NCBI GenBank assembly: GCA_029862975.1
Contig: JAOTWP010000009.1
Coordinates: 1-56,953, forward strand
DNA length: 56,953 nt
Direction: 5' to 3'
From: Acidobacteriota bacterium
GTDB lineage: Bacteria; Acidobacteriota; Thermoanaerobaculia; Multivoradales; JAHEKO01
Shown one piece after another: positions 1 to 9,153 of the stretch (its first letter is position 1; each line of letters starts with the position of its first letter). The notes below the pieces were generated by a model. It was not told the origin of the DNA. It did no database searches and saw only the letters and a program-made list of their open reading frames with translations. A program made the translations under genes and the position numbers.

Positions 1-124
1 GCCGCGTTGGGGGAACCTGCTCGGCGGCGCGCTCGCACGTGGTCTTGTACCGCCGGTACTGGCGGGTGACCTCCGCGAGCCAGGCTCGTCCGTCGAAGGG
101 GGTCTGCGCAGGCTCGCCGGTCAC
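1..124 (-). CDS. DinB/DUF1572-family protein, N-terminal fragment
   Basis: Only the first 41 codons lie in the window; the gene runs off the left edge. The translation from GTG at 124 has the pattern FDGRAWLAEVTRQYRRYKTT followed by CERAAEQV. This resembles the first helix of DUF1572/DinB-like four-helix-bundle proteins, which are putative metal-dependent thiol-transferase relatives. The GTG start overlaps the TGA of the upstream membrane-protein gene (GTGA), so the two are very likely co-translated. The family call rests on a short segment and is moderate; a biochemical role cannot be given. Confidence 0.55.
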   Translation of the reverse strand, partial: MTGEPAQTPFDGRAWLAEVTRQYRRYKTTCERAAEQVPPTR

Positions 125-462
125 GATGCCTCTCCTTCCTTCGCCAACAGCCCCTCTGCCGTCTTCTTCATGAACAAGCCCGCCATCCCCCAGGCAAAGG
201 GGAGCCACAGCGGGATCAGGGCCTGCGGCCGCGAGTAGCTCCAGGCGCCCCCCAGGATCGGAAGGAGCTCGCCGGCCGGGCCCAGCACCAGAGGCACGAA
301 GTAGAAGGCCAGGTCGCCCTTCGTGTGCCAACGCGACAGGAGCGCCGCCGACAGCGCGACGTAGATCGCCGTCAGCAGGATCGGTCGCGTCCAGAGGACG
401 GCGGCGAGGCCGATGGCGGCCAGGTAGACCGGCAGGTACCCCAGCGTGCTTGCAAGCTTCAT
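121..462 (-). CDS. Small multi-pass membrane protein, 113 aa
   Basis: A 113-residue protein starting at ATG 462. It has about three to four hydrophobic segments: residues 8-27 and 28-43, then 51-71 after a short polar stretch (RWHTKGD), and 80-98. A conserved-looking aromatic block (GGAWSYSRPQ, then PLWLPFAWG) precedes the last helix, and the C-terminus is charged. It looks like a DUF2878-type integral membrane protein, but I cannot assign a function. It lies 89 bases downstream of the tamA-like gene and overlaps the DinB-like gene by four bases. A much longer open frame continues upstream in the same frame, but it is antisense-style readthrough of the tamA region and is not a real extension. 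Confidence 0.65.
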   Translation of the reverse strand: MKLASTLGYLPVYLAAIGLAAVLWTRPILLTAIYVALSAALLSRWHTKGDLAFYFVPLVLGPAGELLPILGGAWSYSRPQALIPLWLPFAWGMAGLFMKKTAEGLLAKEGEAS

Positions 463-551
463 GTCCAGCGCTCGATCGCGGCGGCCGAGGACGCCGGTCG
501 ATTGTAGCGCGCGGCGCCGCCACCAGGCTCCGCGCGGCTCCCGCGCCCGCG

Positions 552-3365
552 CTAGAAGGGATTGCCCAGGCTGAAGAGCACCACGTAGGGGGCCTCGCCG
601 GGGAGGCGGTCGAGCTTCCAGCCGATCTCGAGGCGCACGGGGCCGACGGGGGAGGCGTAGCGGACGCCGACGCCGGCGCCCCACTTCAGATCGGAGGTGG
701 TGACGTCCCGCCAGTCGGCCCAGACGTTGCCGCCGTCGGCGAAGACGGTGCCGCCGAGCCCGCCGCCGAGGTCGAAGCGGTAGTCGAGGTTCGCCAGCAA
801 GAGCCCGGTGCCGCCGAACGGCACCAGTGTCGCGCCGTCGCCGAGGTCGAGGAGCGTCTCGCCGGGCACGCCCAGGCGGTCGCGCTGGTAGGCCCGGTGC
901 GTCGTGCGGCCGCCGGCGAAGAAGCGCTCCGAGATCTTGACGCCGCAGCTGGGGAACGAAAGCCCGAGGTTCGCGCAGATCGGATCGTCCCCGCCGGCGC
1001 CGGCGCGCGGCGCGATCGCTCCGGCGCGCAGGCTGCCGGCCAGCACCCCGCGGCCCAGCGGCAGGTAGCGCGCGTGCTGCGCGAAGAGCCGCGTGAACTG
1101 CTCGGTGGCGTCGAGGGAGGGAAAGGCGAACTCGGTGAGCACCGTGGAGCTCCAGCCCTGCCGCGGGTCGACCGCGTCGTCGCGATGATCCACGAAGAGG
1201 CTCGGCGTCACGCTCGTGATCGACACCGCGCTGAACTCGCGGTCGATCAGCAGGGGCTCGAGTCCGGGCTCGGGATCGCCGATCCGGATGGTCTTGTAGG
1301 TGTACAGCAGTCCCCAGCGCGAGCCTCCGAGAATCCGCAGCAGCTCGACCTGGGCGCCTTCGCGCAACGACCGGAAGCTCTCCTGCAGCTCGTCGATCGA
1401 GAACAGCGAATAGGTCACCGGCAGGCGCCAGCGGCCGACGTACGGCTGGCGCAGGAGCGCCCGCAGCTGGCGGTCGCGCTGCGAGAGCCGCAGGTCGACG
1501 CGGCCGGAGACCGCCCGCCCCCAGAGGTTCGCGTGCGAGTAGCCCAGAAGGCCCCGCACGCCGTCCTCCGAGTCGTAGCCGAGCCCGTAGGCGAGCCGCT
1601 GCCGCTCCCCTTCGCGCACCTCGACCATGACGACCCGCCCGCCGCTGTAGGGGGTTCCCGGGACCAGCCCGACGTCGACCTGGGAGAAGATCCCGAGGCC
1701 GTAGAGCCGGCGCTGCAGCTCCCGCAGCTTGCTCTGGCTCAGCGCCTGTCCCGGCTCGAGGTCGAGGACGCGGCGGATGAGCTCCGGCCGGGTCCGCTGC
1801 TGGCCGCGGACGATGACCCGCTCGACGAGGCTGCGGGGCCCTTCGAGGACCTCGATGCGCACGTCGACGACGCCGCCCTCGGCCCGCCGCTCGAGCCGCG
1901 ACGTCACCTGCGCGAGGTTGAACCCCGCCGCCTCGTAGCGGCCACGGATCAGGTCGAGGGCCTCCTCCTCGCGCCGGCGGTGGTACGGGCCGCCGGCCGC
2001 GAGCGGCAGCTCGGCGCGGAGGCGCTCGACATCGAGCTGCTCGATGCCCGCGAAGGCCAGGCTGCCGACCGTCTGCTGCGGGCCCTCGACGACGGGGATC
2101 TCGAGGGCCAGCTCGTCGTCGCCGACCTCGGTGACCGCCGGCGGCCCGACGACGGCCGCGGAGAAACCCTCCAGCGCGTACAGGGCTTCGATGGCCGCGA
2201 GGTCCTCCTCCAGCCAGGCGTCGACCAGCCGGCCCGAGCCCGCCGCCAGCGCGGAGCGCGCCGCGGTCCTCATCACGGCCTGCAGGCGGGCGTCGGGAAG
2301 CGTCTCGTTGCCCAGCCACGAGACGGATCGCAGCACCCGCCGGGGGCCGGGCGTCACGGCCACCGAGAGCGTCCGGACGCCCTCCTCGACGGTTTCCACC
2401 ACGGCGACGTCGACGGCGTGGAAGCCGCGCCGCTGGTACTCCGTCGTGAGCCGCTCCCGCGTGCGCTCGACGGTCGTGTCGTCGTAGCGCTCGTCCCCCG
2501 TCAACGGCAGGAGGCGGCGCAGGCGCTTCGGCAGCTCCGTCCCCGCCGCCACCTCGACGGCGAAGCGCTGCCCCAGCCGCACCGCGTAGCGCAGCTCCAC
2601 GGCCGGGCCGTCGACGACGCTCTCGACCGGGCCGTCGACCTCGGCCTGCCGGTAGCCCCGGGCGAGCAGCCAGTTCTCCAGCCGCTCGCGATCGTCGCGC
2701 GCCTTCTTGGTGAGATACCGCTCCCCGGCCTTCGAGCGCATCACGTCGGAGAGGGCCGGCGTCCCGAAGGGCGCGACGTCCCCGTCGAACTCGACGCCGG
2801 CGACCGCGGCGGGCGGGCCGCTGGCGATCCGGAAGCGCACCACGGCGCGCCGCCGGGCCTCGTCGGTGTCCACCTCGACGCGGATCGACGCATCGAGGTA
2901 GCCCTCCGCCCGGTACAGGTCCTGGAGCCGGTAGACGGTGCGGAACACGCGATCGGGGAGCAGGGCGTCGCCCTCGGCGATCGCCAGGGCGGGGGTGATC
3001 CTCCGCTGCTTCAGACCCAGCTCGCCTGCGAGCTCGACGCGCTCGACCAGGATCTTGCCGCGCAGCACGAAGACCACCTTGACGCCGTCGCCGTGGGCGA
3101 CCTCGTACGCCTCGACGTTGGAGGCGATCCCGGAGGCGTGGAGATTGCGCAGGCTCGCCGCCACGCCGTCGGCCGTCGACGGCCCGCCGACCTCGAGAGT
3201 CACCCAGCGCAGGAGATCCTGCGGGCGGTCGACGGCCACGTCGCTGCGCAGCTCGAGGGCCGTCACCGTGGGCTCGGCGGCGGTCTCCGCGGCGGTCTCC
3301 GCCGCGCCGGCCGCGGCGCCGAGCGCCGCCACGAGGCCCCAGCCGAGCGCCCGCAGCCGGCTCAC
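552..3365 (-). CDS. tamA: TamA/BamA-type outer-membrane protein with POTRA domains
   Basis: An Omp85-superfamily protein of 937 residues. I place the start at GTG 3365, overlapping the tamB stop (GTGA). This gives a good signal peptide (LGWGLVAALGAAAGAAE); an ATG 30 codons upstream would bury it. Residues about 35-575 hold repeated POTRA-like units, for example the pattern GxxxxQxxVGSLAFxGxxxL. Residues about 585-937 are the beta-barrel, with QRLAYGLGYDSEDGVRG at its start, a HRAYQRD element in the position of the L6 VRGF motif, and VRYASPVGPVRLEIG before the final strand. The protein ends in phenylalanine (SLGNPF), the usual signal for barrel assembly. Pairing with the TamB-like gene directly upstream suggests a TAM-type module inserting or connecting outer-membrane components. 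It could instead be a BamA paralogue; the BAM/TAM distinction is inferred from context. Confidence 0.88.
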   Translation of the reverse strand: MSRLRALGWGLVAALGAAAGAAETAAETAAEPTVTALELRSDVAVDRPQDLLRWVTLEVGGPSTADGVAASLRNLHASGIASNVEAYEVAHGDGVKVVFVLRGKILVERVELAGELGLKQRRITPALAIAEGDALLPDRVFRTVYRLQDLYRAEGYLDASIRVEVDTDEARRRAVVRFRIASGPPAAVAGVEFDGDVAPFGTPALSDVMRSKAGERYLTKKARDDRERLENWLLARGYRQAEVDGPVESVVDGPAVELRYAVRLGQRFAVEVAAGTELPKRLRRLLPLTGDERYDDTTVERTRERLTTEYQRRGFHAVDVAVVETVEEGVRTLSVAVTPGPRRVLRSVSWLGNETLPDARLQAVMRTAARSALAAGSGRLVDAWLEEDLAAIEALYALEGFSAAVVGPPAVTEVGDDELALEIPVVEGPQQTVGSLAFAGIEQLDVERLRAELPLAAGGPYHRRREEEALDLIRGRYEAAGFNLAQVTSRLERRAEGGVVDVRIEVLEGPRSLVERVIVRGQQRTRPELIRRVLDLEPGQALSQSKLRELQRRLYGLGIFSQVDVGLVPGTPYSGGRVVMVEVREGERQRLAYGLGYDSEDGVRGLLGYSHANLWGRAVSGRVDLRLSQRDRQLRALLRQPYVGRWRLPVTYSLFSIDELQESFRSLREGAQVELLRILGGSRWGLLYTYKTIRIGDPEPGLEPLLIDREFSAVSITSVTPSLFVDHRDDAVDPRQGWSSTVLTEFAFPSLDATEQFTRLFAQHARYLPLGRGVLAGSLRAGAIAPRAGAGGDDPICANLGLSFPSCGVKISERFFAGGRTTHRAYQRDRLGVPGETLLDLGDGATLVPFGGTGLLLANLDYRFDLGGGLGGTVFADGGNVWADWRDVTTSDLKWGAGVGVRYASPVGPVRLEIGWKLDRLPGEAPYVVLFSLGNPF

Positions 3366-6300
3366 CGGAAGCTCCGTTCCCAGCGCGCGTCGACGGCGTA
3401 GCTGCCGTCCCCGTTCTGGGTCGCGACGAGCGTCAGCTGCTGGCTGATCTGCCACTCGAGCTGCAGGATCTGGGCCTCGTTCTTGGACGGGTCGTAGGAG
3501 TAGGTCGCGAAGAGATCGCGCGACAGCCGCTTGCCGACGGTGACCCGGGCCGACGAGAGGTCGCCCGAGCTCCCGGTCAGCGGGTCGATACGGAACTTGT
3601 CGAGGCCGAAAAGGCGGTTGACGCGCGCGGCGACGACGGTCGCCGCCTGCCCGGCGAGGAAGGTCTCCGCCGACACCCCGGTCCCCCCCTCGGCGGCGCT
3701 GGCGGCGGTCTCCTCACCGCCCGCCAGGAGCGCCAGCACGTCGAGGTCGGCGAGCGGCGGGTTGGACGCGAAGCTCACGTCCAGCCGCTCGAGGGTGCCC
3801 GTCAGGTTGAGCGTGACGTCGTACTCGCGCAGACGGGTCGTCGCCTCGAGGTCGATCAACGGCTCCACCCGGTAGGGGTTGACGAAGCTGAGCTCCGCCC
3901 TGACCACGTCGTACTCGTTGCCGGAGTAGAGGAGCGTGCCCCCGGGCTGGATGCGCACGTTGCCGAAGATCACCGGGCGGGCGAGGTTGCCGCGGACGAC
4001 GAGGTCGAGGTCGCCATGCAGGTCGGCCACGTTGTTGCGCACCCTGAGCGCGTCGACGCCCCGGATCGCCAGGTTCACCTGCGTCGTGGCCAGGAGCTCG
4101 TCCGTCTCCTCGACGAGCTCCGGGCGGCGGGTGAACGCTCCCTGCAGCAGCTGGGTGATGCCGATGGCGACGTCCTCCGCGTACAGCGCCCGGGCGACGA
4201 GGACCTGCCCGCGGATCTGCCGCCCATCGGGCGCCGACGCCAGGGTCAGGTTGGCGTCCGCCCGCAGCTGCCAGTCCTCCGGGTAGCGCAGCTGGAGGCC
4301 GGTTCCTTCGAGCTGGAAGCGGTACTCGAGGCCGTCCTCCGCGTAGGGCGAGAGCTCACCGGCGGCACGGACGGTGCCGCTGGCGAAGCGCGCGTTCGCT
4401 CCGTCCACGACGATCTGCTGCGGATAGAAGAGCAGCACGGCACGGAGCTGCTCGACCCTCTGCGGCACCCCCGGCAGGCGGAGGACCTCCTGGACGACCT
4501 CGCCCTGGCCGCTCACCTCGGGCCGGGTGAGAGTGCCCGCCACGGAGGCGATGCCCTCCATCACGCCGCCGGCGAGATCCCAGCCGGGCAGCGCGAGCTC
4601 GAGCCAGCTCGTGGCGACCGTCAGCTGCGCTTTGAGGTCGAGCGCCTCGTCGCCCGAAAGCGGCACGCGGCCGTACACGAAGAGCTCGCTGCCGGTGCCG
4701 TCGTTGCCGAGAAACAGCGAGTCGACGTCCACGCCGCCGTCGCGGTAGCGCGCCTTGACGGGCTCGAGCGCCTCGAGGCGGCGCCCGCCGTACTCGAGCG
4801 CGACCCGGTCCAGAACCAGCTCCGGCTCGATCCCCGCCGCGGCGAGGTCGCCTTGGAGACGGACGGAGCCCGCGAAGCTCCCCGCCAGGTCCGGGGCATC
4901 CGCCGGCACCATCCAGTCGAGGATAGAGCCCAGCTCCTCGCTGGCGATCCGGAGATCGAGATCCACCGTCTCGCCGTCGAGGGTGCCGCCGCCGCCGATC
5001 GTCAGCAGCTCCCCGAGCGACCCCTCCGCCGTCAGCCGGCCGCCGGCGAGCCGCAGGACGAGGTACGTCGGCGTCCCGGGCGGGGCCTGGCGCCCCGCCA
5101 TCGAGAGACCCTCGGCCTCGACGTCGAGCCGCAGGTCGGGCGCCGCCAGGCTGCCCCGCAGCTCGCCGGAGCAGCGGATCGCGCCCCCCACCCCGGCCGG
5201 CAGCAGCTCGTCGAAGGGCGCCAGGGCCAGGTCGAGCGCCGTCGAGTCGAGCGTCAGCGCCGCCTCTCCCTCCTCCGACGGCAGCCAGCCCGCCAGCTCC
5301 AGCCGGCCGGCGGCGGCTCGCACCACGAGGCTCGCGAGCCGCACCCCGCCGGGCTCGAGAGCGCCCTCGAACTCGACCGCGTCGAGCGCGACTCCCGCCA
5401 CCGTCGCCTCCTCCACCCGGCCGGCGAACGGGCCCGTCAGCGCGTCGGTCGTGCCCGCCAGCTCCCCCGACGCGGTCAGCCGGCCGCGGATCTCCAGAGG
5501 CAGGTCGAGCACCGGCGCCAGCTCCTGCGCCGGCCACCGCTCGACGTCGTAGCGCACCGCGAGCTCGGCGGCGGCGTCGGCTCCCGTGAGCCGGACCTCG
5601 CCCTCGGCGCGGATCCCGGCGGGTGGCTCGCCGGAGTCCGCCGCCGCCGTGCCCTCCGCCGCCGGCGGCCGCACGCTCGCCTCGAAGCGCGCCGCGGGGG
5701 CGTCGCTCGCCCCCTTGACCGTCGCCCAGGCGGTGAGCGAGCCTTCGGCCTCGAAGGGGAGACCGAGCTGCCGCCACGCCTCGCGGGCCGGCCATCCGTC
5801 GGCGTCGATCCGCAGGTCGAGCAGGGGCGCCCCGCCCGCCGGCGAGAAGCCGACGCTCCCGGCCACCTGCATCGCGCCCTCCGGCCGCGCGAGATCCAGC
5901 CGCATGTCGCGGACGCCGGCGGGCGAGACCGTGAGCGGACCCTGGAGGCGCGGGATGTCGAGCTCTCCGGCGAGGACGTCGCGCAGATCGAGAGCCAGCC
6001 GGGTGCTCCAGCTCGCCGCGGCCAGCGACAGCCGGCCCTCTACGGTCCCGGCGCCAGCCCGGGGCAGGAAGCTCTCGCTGTCCTCCCCCGGGGGGCCGGC
6101 CACGACGGCGAGCCAGTCGCCGACCCGCTCGGTGGCGAGGCGGTAGTCGACCTCGCCGCGCTCGCCCGCGATGTCGTAGCTCCCGGCCGCCGAGAGCATC
6201 TCCCCCGCCCCGCTGTCGCCGAGCGTCAGGAAGCGGACCTCGCCGCCCGCGACCTCGAGGCCGACGCCGCGCCGCCAGAGCGGCCGGCCCCCCGGATCCT

Positions 6301-7495
6301 CGAGGCCGATCTCGACGCCGAAGCTGCCGCGGCCGGCCAGCGGGTCCGCGGCCTCGAAGCCGTACGAGCCGCTCCCGAGCCAGTCCCCCATGACCCCCGG
6401 AAGATCCAGCCCCAGGCTCGTCATGAGGGCCGCCAGGTCGCCTCCCGCCGCCGCGAGCTCGACGCGCACCGGGCTGCCCGGCTCGTCGAGACGCGCCTCG
6501 ACCCCGCCGGCGAGCGCCGCGCCCCCGAAGCGGCCGCTCAGCTCGGAGGCGCTCACCCGGCCGGGGACGGCCTCGACGGTCGCGGCCAGACCGTCGAGCC
6601 GCAGATCCGTCCAGGTAAGACGTGGGCTCTCGAGCCGGCCGCTCAGGCGCCAGCCGTCGCCGCCCTCCAGCGCCCCGTCGAACCGCCAGTCGCCGTCGAG
6701 GCGCGAGGCGTCGAGCCCGAGATGGTCGAGCAGCTCGACCCGGCCCGCGGCGCCGAAGTCGAGGCGCCACTCGCCGCTCGCCGGGTGCAGGACGCCCTCG
6801 GCCAGGGTCACCTGCAGCTCGGGGCCGCTGACCCGCCCGCCGAGAACGAGCAGGGCGCCGTCGCGCCACGACGCCCGGGCGCCGACGGCGCCCGCGTAGG
6901 TCGCCCCCGTGGGCAGCTCGACGACGACGTCCGCCGCGTCGAGGGCGCCGGCGAAGGCGCCGCCGGGGGCGCCCGCCACCCGGGCCCGCAGCTGGCGCGC
7001 GGTGAGCTCGATCGGCACCCGGCGCTCGCCCAGGAAGGCCTCGCCGGCGATCACCTCGAGGCTTTCGATCGTCAGGCCGTCGCCGCCGCCTTCGCCCCGG
7101 AGACGCGGCAGGTTGGTCCGTCCTTCGGCGTCGATCCGCACCGCCACCCGCGGCCGCTCGACCCGGACAAAGCGCAGGCGGCGAGGCGTAGCGAGGAGCT
7201 CCCGCCACCGGCCCTCCAGGACGGCGCTCTCGACCGCCAGCACCGGCCCCTCGGGGTCGGTGACCACGGCGAGGTCCCGCACCCGCACCCGCGGCGGTAG
7301 CAGCCACTCGATCTCGATCGCGCCGATCTCGACCTCGGCCGCGAGCCGCTCGGCGAGCTGGCTCGCCACCGCCCGGCGGGCCCAGGACTCGAGCGCCGGG
7401 ACCAGGGCCCGGATCGCGGCCACGGCCAGTCCGAGCAGGACCAGCGCCACGATCCAGCGCTTCCTGAATCGCGGCCATGACCGGCGGGTCCTCAT
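3362..7495 (-). CDS. tamB: TamB-like AsmA-superfamily inter-membrane protein, 1377 aa
   Basis: A very long protein with an N-terminal signal anchor (residues about 13-33, RWIVALVLLGLAVAAIRALV). A repetitive beta-rich body follows of the AsmA/TamB type, with many short blocks of the form 'LxLDxxALDLALAPFDELLP' and 'GxVRLQGDL'. The last ~350 residues match the TamB/DUF490 region (LRVRNNVADLHGDLDLVVRG, then RPVIFGNVRIQPGGTLLYSG). The C-terminus (QILQLEWQISQQLTLVATQ) is typical of the family. TamB-like proteins are thought to form a hydrophobic groove spanning the periplasm that moves phospholipid and/or assists barrel biogenesis. It overlaps the TamA-like gene by four bases and lies 75 bases after nadK. 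Start is ATG 7495. Confidence 0.88.
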   Translation of the reverse strand: MRTRRSWPRFRKRWIVALVLLGLAVAAIRALVPALESWARRAVASQLAERLAAEVEIGAIEIEWLLPPRVRVRDLAVVTDPEGPVLAVESAVLEGRWRELLATPRRLRFVRVERPRVAVRIDAEGRTNLPRLRGEGGGDGLTIESLEVIAGEAFLGERRVPIELTARQLRARVAGAPGGAFAGALDAADVVVELPTGATYAGAVGARASWRDGALLVLGGRVSGPELQVTLAEGVLHPASGEWRLDFGAAGRVELLDHLGLDASRLDGDWRFDGALEGGDGWRLSGRLESPRLTWTDLRLDGLAATVEAVPGRVSASELSGRFGGAALAGGVEARLDEPGSPVRVELAAAGGDLAALMTSLGLDLPGVMGDWLGSGSYGFEAADPLAGRGSFGVEIGLEDPGGRPLWRRGVGLEVAGGEVRFLTLGDSGAGEMLSAAGSYDIAGERGEVDYRLATERVGDWLAVVAGPPGEDSESFLPRAGAGTVEGRLSLAAASWSTRLALDLRDVLAGELDIPRLQGPLTVSPAGVRDMRLDLARPEGAMQVAGSVGFSPAGGAPLLDLRIDADGWPAREAWRQLGLPFEAEGSLTAWATVKGASDAPAARFEASVRPPAAEGTAAADSGEPPAGIRAEGEVRLTGADAAAELAVRYDVERWPAQELAPVLDLPLEIRGRLTASGELAGTTDALTGPFAGRVEEATVAGVALDAVEFEGALEPGGVRLASLVVRAAAGRLELAGWLPSEEGEAALTLDSTALDLALAPFDELLPAGVGGAIRCSGELRGSLAAPDLRLDVEAEGLSMAGRQAPPGTPTYLVLRLAGGRLTAEGSLGELLTIGGGGTLDGETVDLDLRIASEELGSILDWMVPADAPDLAGSFAGSVRLQGDLAAAGIEPELVLDRVALEYGGRRLEALEPVKARYRDGGVDVDSLFLGNDGTGSELFVYGRVPLSGDEALDLKAQLTVATSWLELALPGWDLAGGVMEGIASVAGTLTRPEVSGQGEVVQEVLRLPGVPQRVEQLRAVLLFYPQQIVVDGANARFASGTVRAAGELSPYAEDGLEYRFQLEGTGLQLRYPEDWQLRADANLTLASAPDGRQIRGQVLVARALYAEDVAIGITQLLQGAFTRRPELVEETDELLATTQVNLAIRGVDALRVRNNVADLHGDLDLVVRGNLARPVIFGNVRIQPGGTLLYSGNEYDVVRAELSFVNPYRVEPLIDLEATTRLREYDVTLNLTGTLERLDVSFASNPPLADLDVLALLAGGEETAASAAEGGTGVSAETFLAGQAATVVAARVNRLFGLDKFRIDPLTGSSGDLSSARVTVGKRLSRDLFATYSYDPSKNEAQILQLEWQISQQLTLVATQNGDGSYAVDARWERSFR

Positions 7496-7570
7496 GCGGT
7501 GGCACTCACGATCGGGACATTCGGCAACGGGGCACTCACCGAACTGCGGGCGGAGGCTGCGGCGACGCCC

Positions 7571-8428
7571 CTACCCCCCCCAGTGCAGCTTGTGGCGCAG
7601 ACTGTCGTAGAACGACCGGCCGCTCACCTTGACGAGGTGGACCTCGATCGGGGACCGGCGTAGGCTCACCGAGTCGCGATAGGCCAGCTGGGTGCCCTCC
7701 TGGCCGTCGAGCGTCAGGAACACCTTCTCCTGATCGGTGTCGAGCGTCACCTCGACGCGGCTCTCGTCCGGCACGACGATCGGGCGCAAGGAGAAGGTGT
7801 GGGGGCAGATCGGGGTCAGCAGGGCGACGGGCAGCGTGGGGTGGACGATCGGCCCCCCCGCGGACAGGCTGTAGGCCGTCGATCCGGTCGGCGTCGAGAT
7901 GATGAGGCCGTCCGAGCGGTAGGTCGTCACCAGCTCGCCCTCGACGCTCAGCGTCAGCTCGATGATCCGCGAGAGGGCGCTCTTGGCGATCACGGCGTCG
8001 TTCAGCAGCCGGTAGCTCTCGCGGGAGCCGTCCGCCCGCCGCAGATCGAGGTCCATCAGGGCCCGCCGCTCGAGGGCGAAGCGCCCCGCCAGCACCTCGA
8101 CCATCGTCGGGTAGAGCTCGTCGCGCCCGATCTCGGTGAGGAACCCCAGATGGCCGAGGTTGACCCCCAGCACCGCGACCGCCGTCGACAGGTAGCGGGC
8201 GACGGAGAGCAGGGTGCCGTCGCCGCCGAGGACGACGACGAGATCGAAAGCGCCGTCGCCGGTGAGCACGCCGGGCGGGCCGTGCTCCGCGTCGCAATCG
8301 ACGGCGACCTCGAGGCCGCGGCGCTCGAGCCACTCGGCCAGCTCGCGGGCCGTCCGCGCGGCTTCCGCGCTGTCGCGCTTGGCGACGACCGCGACGCGTT
8401 CGAAAGTTGCCTTGGCGCTCGGTTTCAC
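7571..8428 (-). CDS. nadK: NAD kinase, 285 aa
   Basis: ATP-dependent phosphorylation of NAD to NADP in the cytoplasm. Visible family marks are VVVLGGDGTLLSVAR (the GGDGT phosphate-binding loop), NLGHLGFLTEI, LLNDAVIAKS (in place of the usual NExxI), and TPTGSTAYSLSAGGPIVHP with the conserved TGSTAYS segment. The C-terminal beta-sandwich includes FLTLDGQEG. The start is GTG 8428, overlapping the tlyA stop as GTGA; upstream readthrough in this frame is antisense to tlyA. The order ispA-tlyA-nadK is a common housekeeping neighbourhood. Confidence 0.95.
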   Translation of the reverse strand: MKPSAKATFERVAVVAKRDSAEAARTARELAEWLERRGLEVAVDCDAEHGPPGVLTGDGAFDLVVVLGGDGTLLSVARYLSTAVAVLGVNLGHLGFLTEIGRDELYPTMVEVLAGRFALERRALMDLDLRRADGSRESYRLLNDAVIAKSALSRIIELTLSVEGELVTTYRSDGLIISTPTGSTAYSLSAGGPIVHPTLPVALLTPICPHTFSLRPIVVPDESRVEVTLDTDQEKVFLTLDGQEGTQLAYRDSVSLRRSPIEVHLVKVSGRSFYDSLRHKLHWGG

Positions 8429-9153
8429 GGCCTCTCCAACAGAACCAGAGCCTCTAGGTTTCCACGAGCGCCGCGGATTGGCGAGTCGATCCAGCCGTGG
8501 CAGGAGAGGCCCGCCGCCTCGAAGTCGACGATCCGGCGCTCGATCACCTCGCGCCGCAGGACCTCGTCGCGCACGACGCCGCCCTTGCCCACCTGTCCCT
8601 TGCCGACCTCGAACTGGGGCTTCACGAGGGCGATCAGGCGGCCGCCGCGGCGCACCAGCGAGGTCACCGCGGGCAGGACCTTCGTCAACGAGATGAAGGA
8701 CACGTCGACGGTCGCGAGATCGCACTCCTCGGGGAGGTCGCCGGGGGTCAGCGCGCGGGCGTTGACCCGCTCCATCACCACCACCCGCGGGTCGCGGCGC
8801 AGGGCGTAGTCGAGCTGGCCGTAGCCCACGTCGATCGCGTAGACCCGGCGCGCCCCGCGCTCGAGGAGGCAGTGGGTGAACCCGCCGGTCGACGCGCCGA
8901 CGTCGACGCACACGGCGCCGGCGGGGTCGACCCCGAAGTGGTCGAGGGCGTGGGCCAGCTTGCGGCCGCCGCGCGACACGAAGGGCTCGGCCGGCGCCGC
9001 GACCTCGAGCCGGGCTCCCGGAGCGACGGCCGCGCCGGGCTTGTCCACGAGCCGGCCATCGACCTTGACGCGGCCGGCCATGATCGTGCGCCGCGCCTTC
9101 TCGCGGGAGGTGAACTCGCCGCGCTCGACGAGAAGCAGGTCGAGGCGCGTCAT
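8425..9153 (-). CDS. tlyA: TlyA-family rRNA 2'-O-methyltransferase, 242 aa
   Basis: The N-terminal ~60 residues form an S4 RNA-binding domain (RLDLLLVERGEFTSREKARR, then GRVKVDGRLVDKPG). An FtsJ/RrmJ-like SAM methyltransferase follows, with motif I VCVDVGASTGGFTHCLLE, the DVSFISLTKVLP segment and LVKPQFEVGKGQVGKGG. Family members methylate 16S and 23S rRNA; older annotations call them hemolysin A. The chosen start, ATG 9153, overlaps the stop of the polyprenyl synthase gene (ATGA); a codon five residues upstream is possible but unnecessary. Confidence 0.93.
   Translation of the reverse strand: MTRLDLLLVERGEFTSREKARRTIMAGRVKVDGRLVDKPGAAVAPGARLEVAAPAEPFVSRGGRKLAHALDHFGVDPAGAVCVDVGASTGGFTHCLLERGARRVYAIDVGYGQLDYALRRDPRVVVMERVNARALTPGDLPEECDLATVDVSFISLTKVLPAVTSLVRRGGRLIALVKPQFEVGKGQVGKGGVVRDEVLRREVIERRIVDFEAAGLSCHGWIDSPIRGARGNLEALVLLERP

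Noticed and set aside
450-3401. A 983-codon open frame on the plus strand
   Set aside because: Antisense to the tamA-like gene; composition is low-complexity Arg/Ala/Gly/Asp as expected from GC-rich shadow frames, with no domain.
4016-7300. A 1094-codon open frame on the plus strand, and 4356-7505 on the minus strand
   Set aside because: Shadows of tamB; the real frame shows TamB motifs, a signal anchor and the coupled stop/start.
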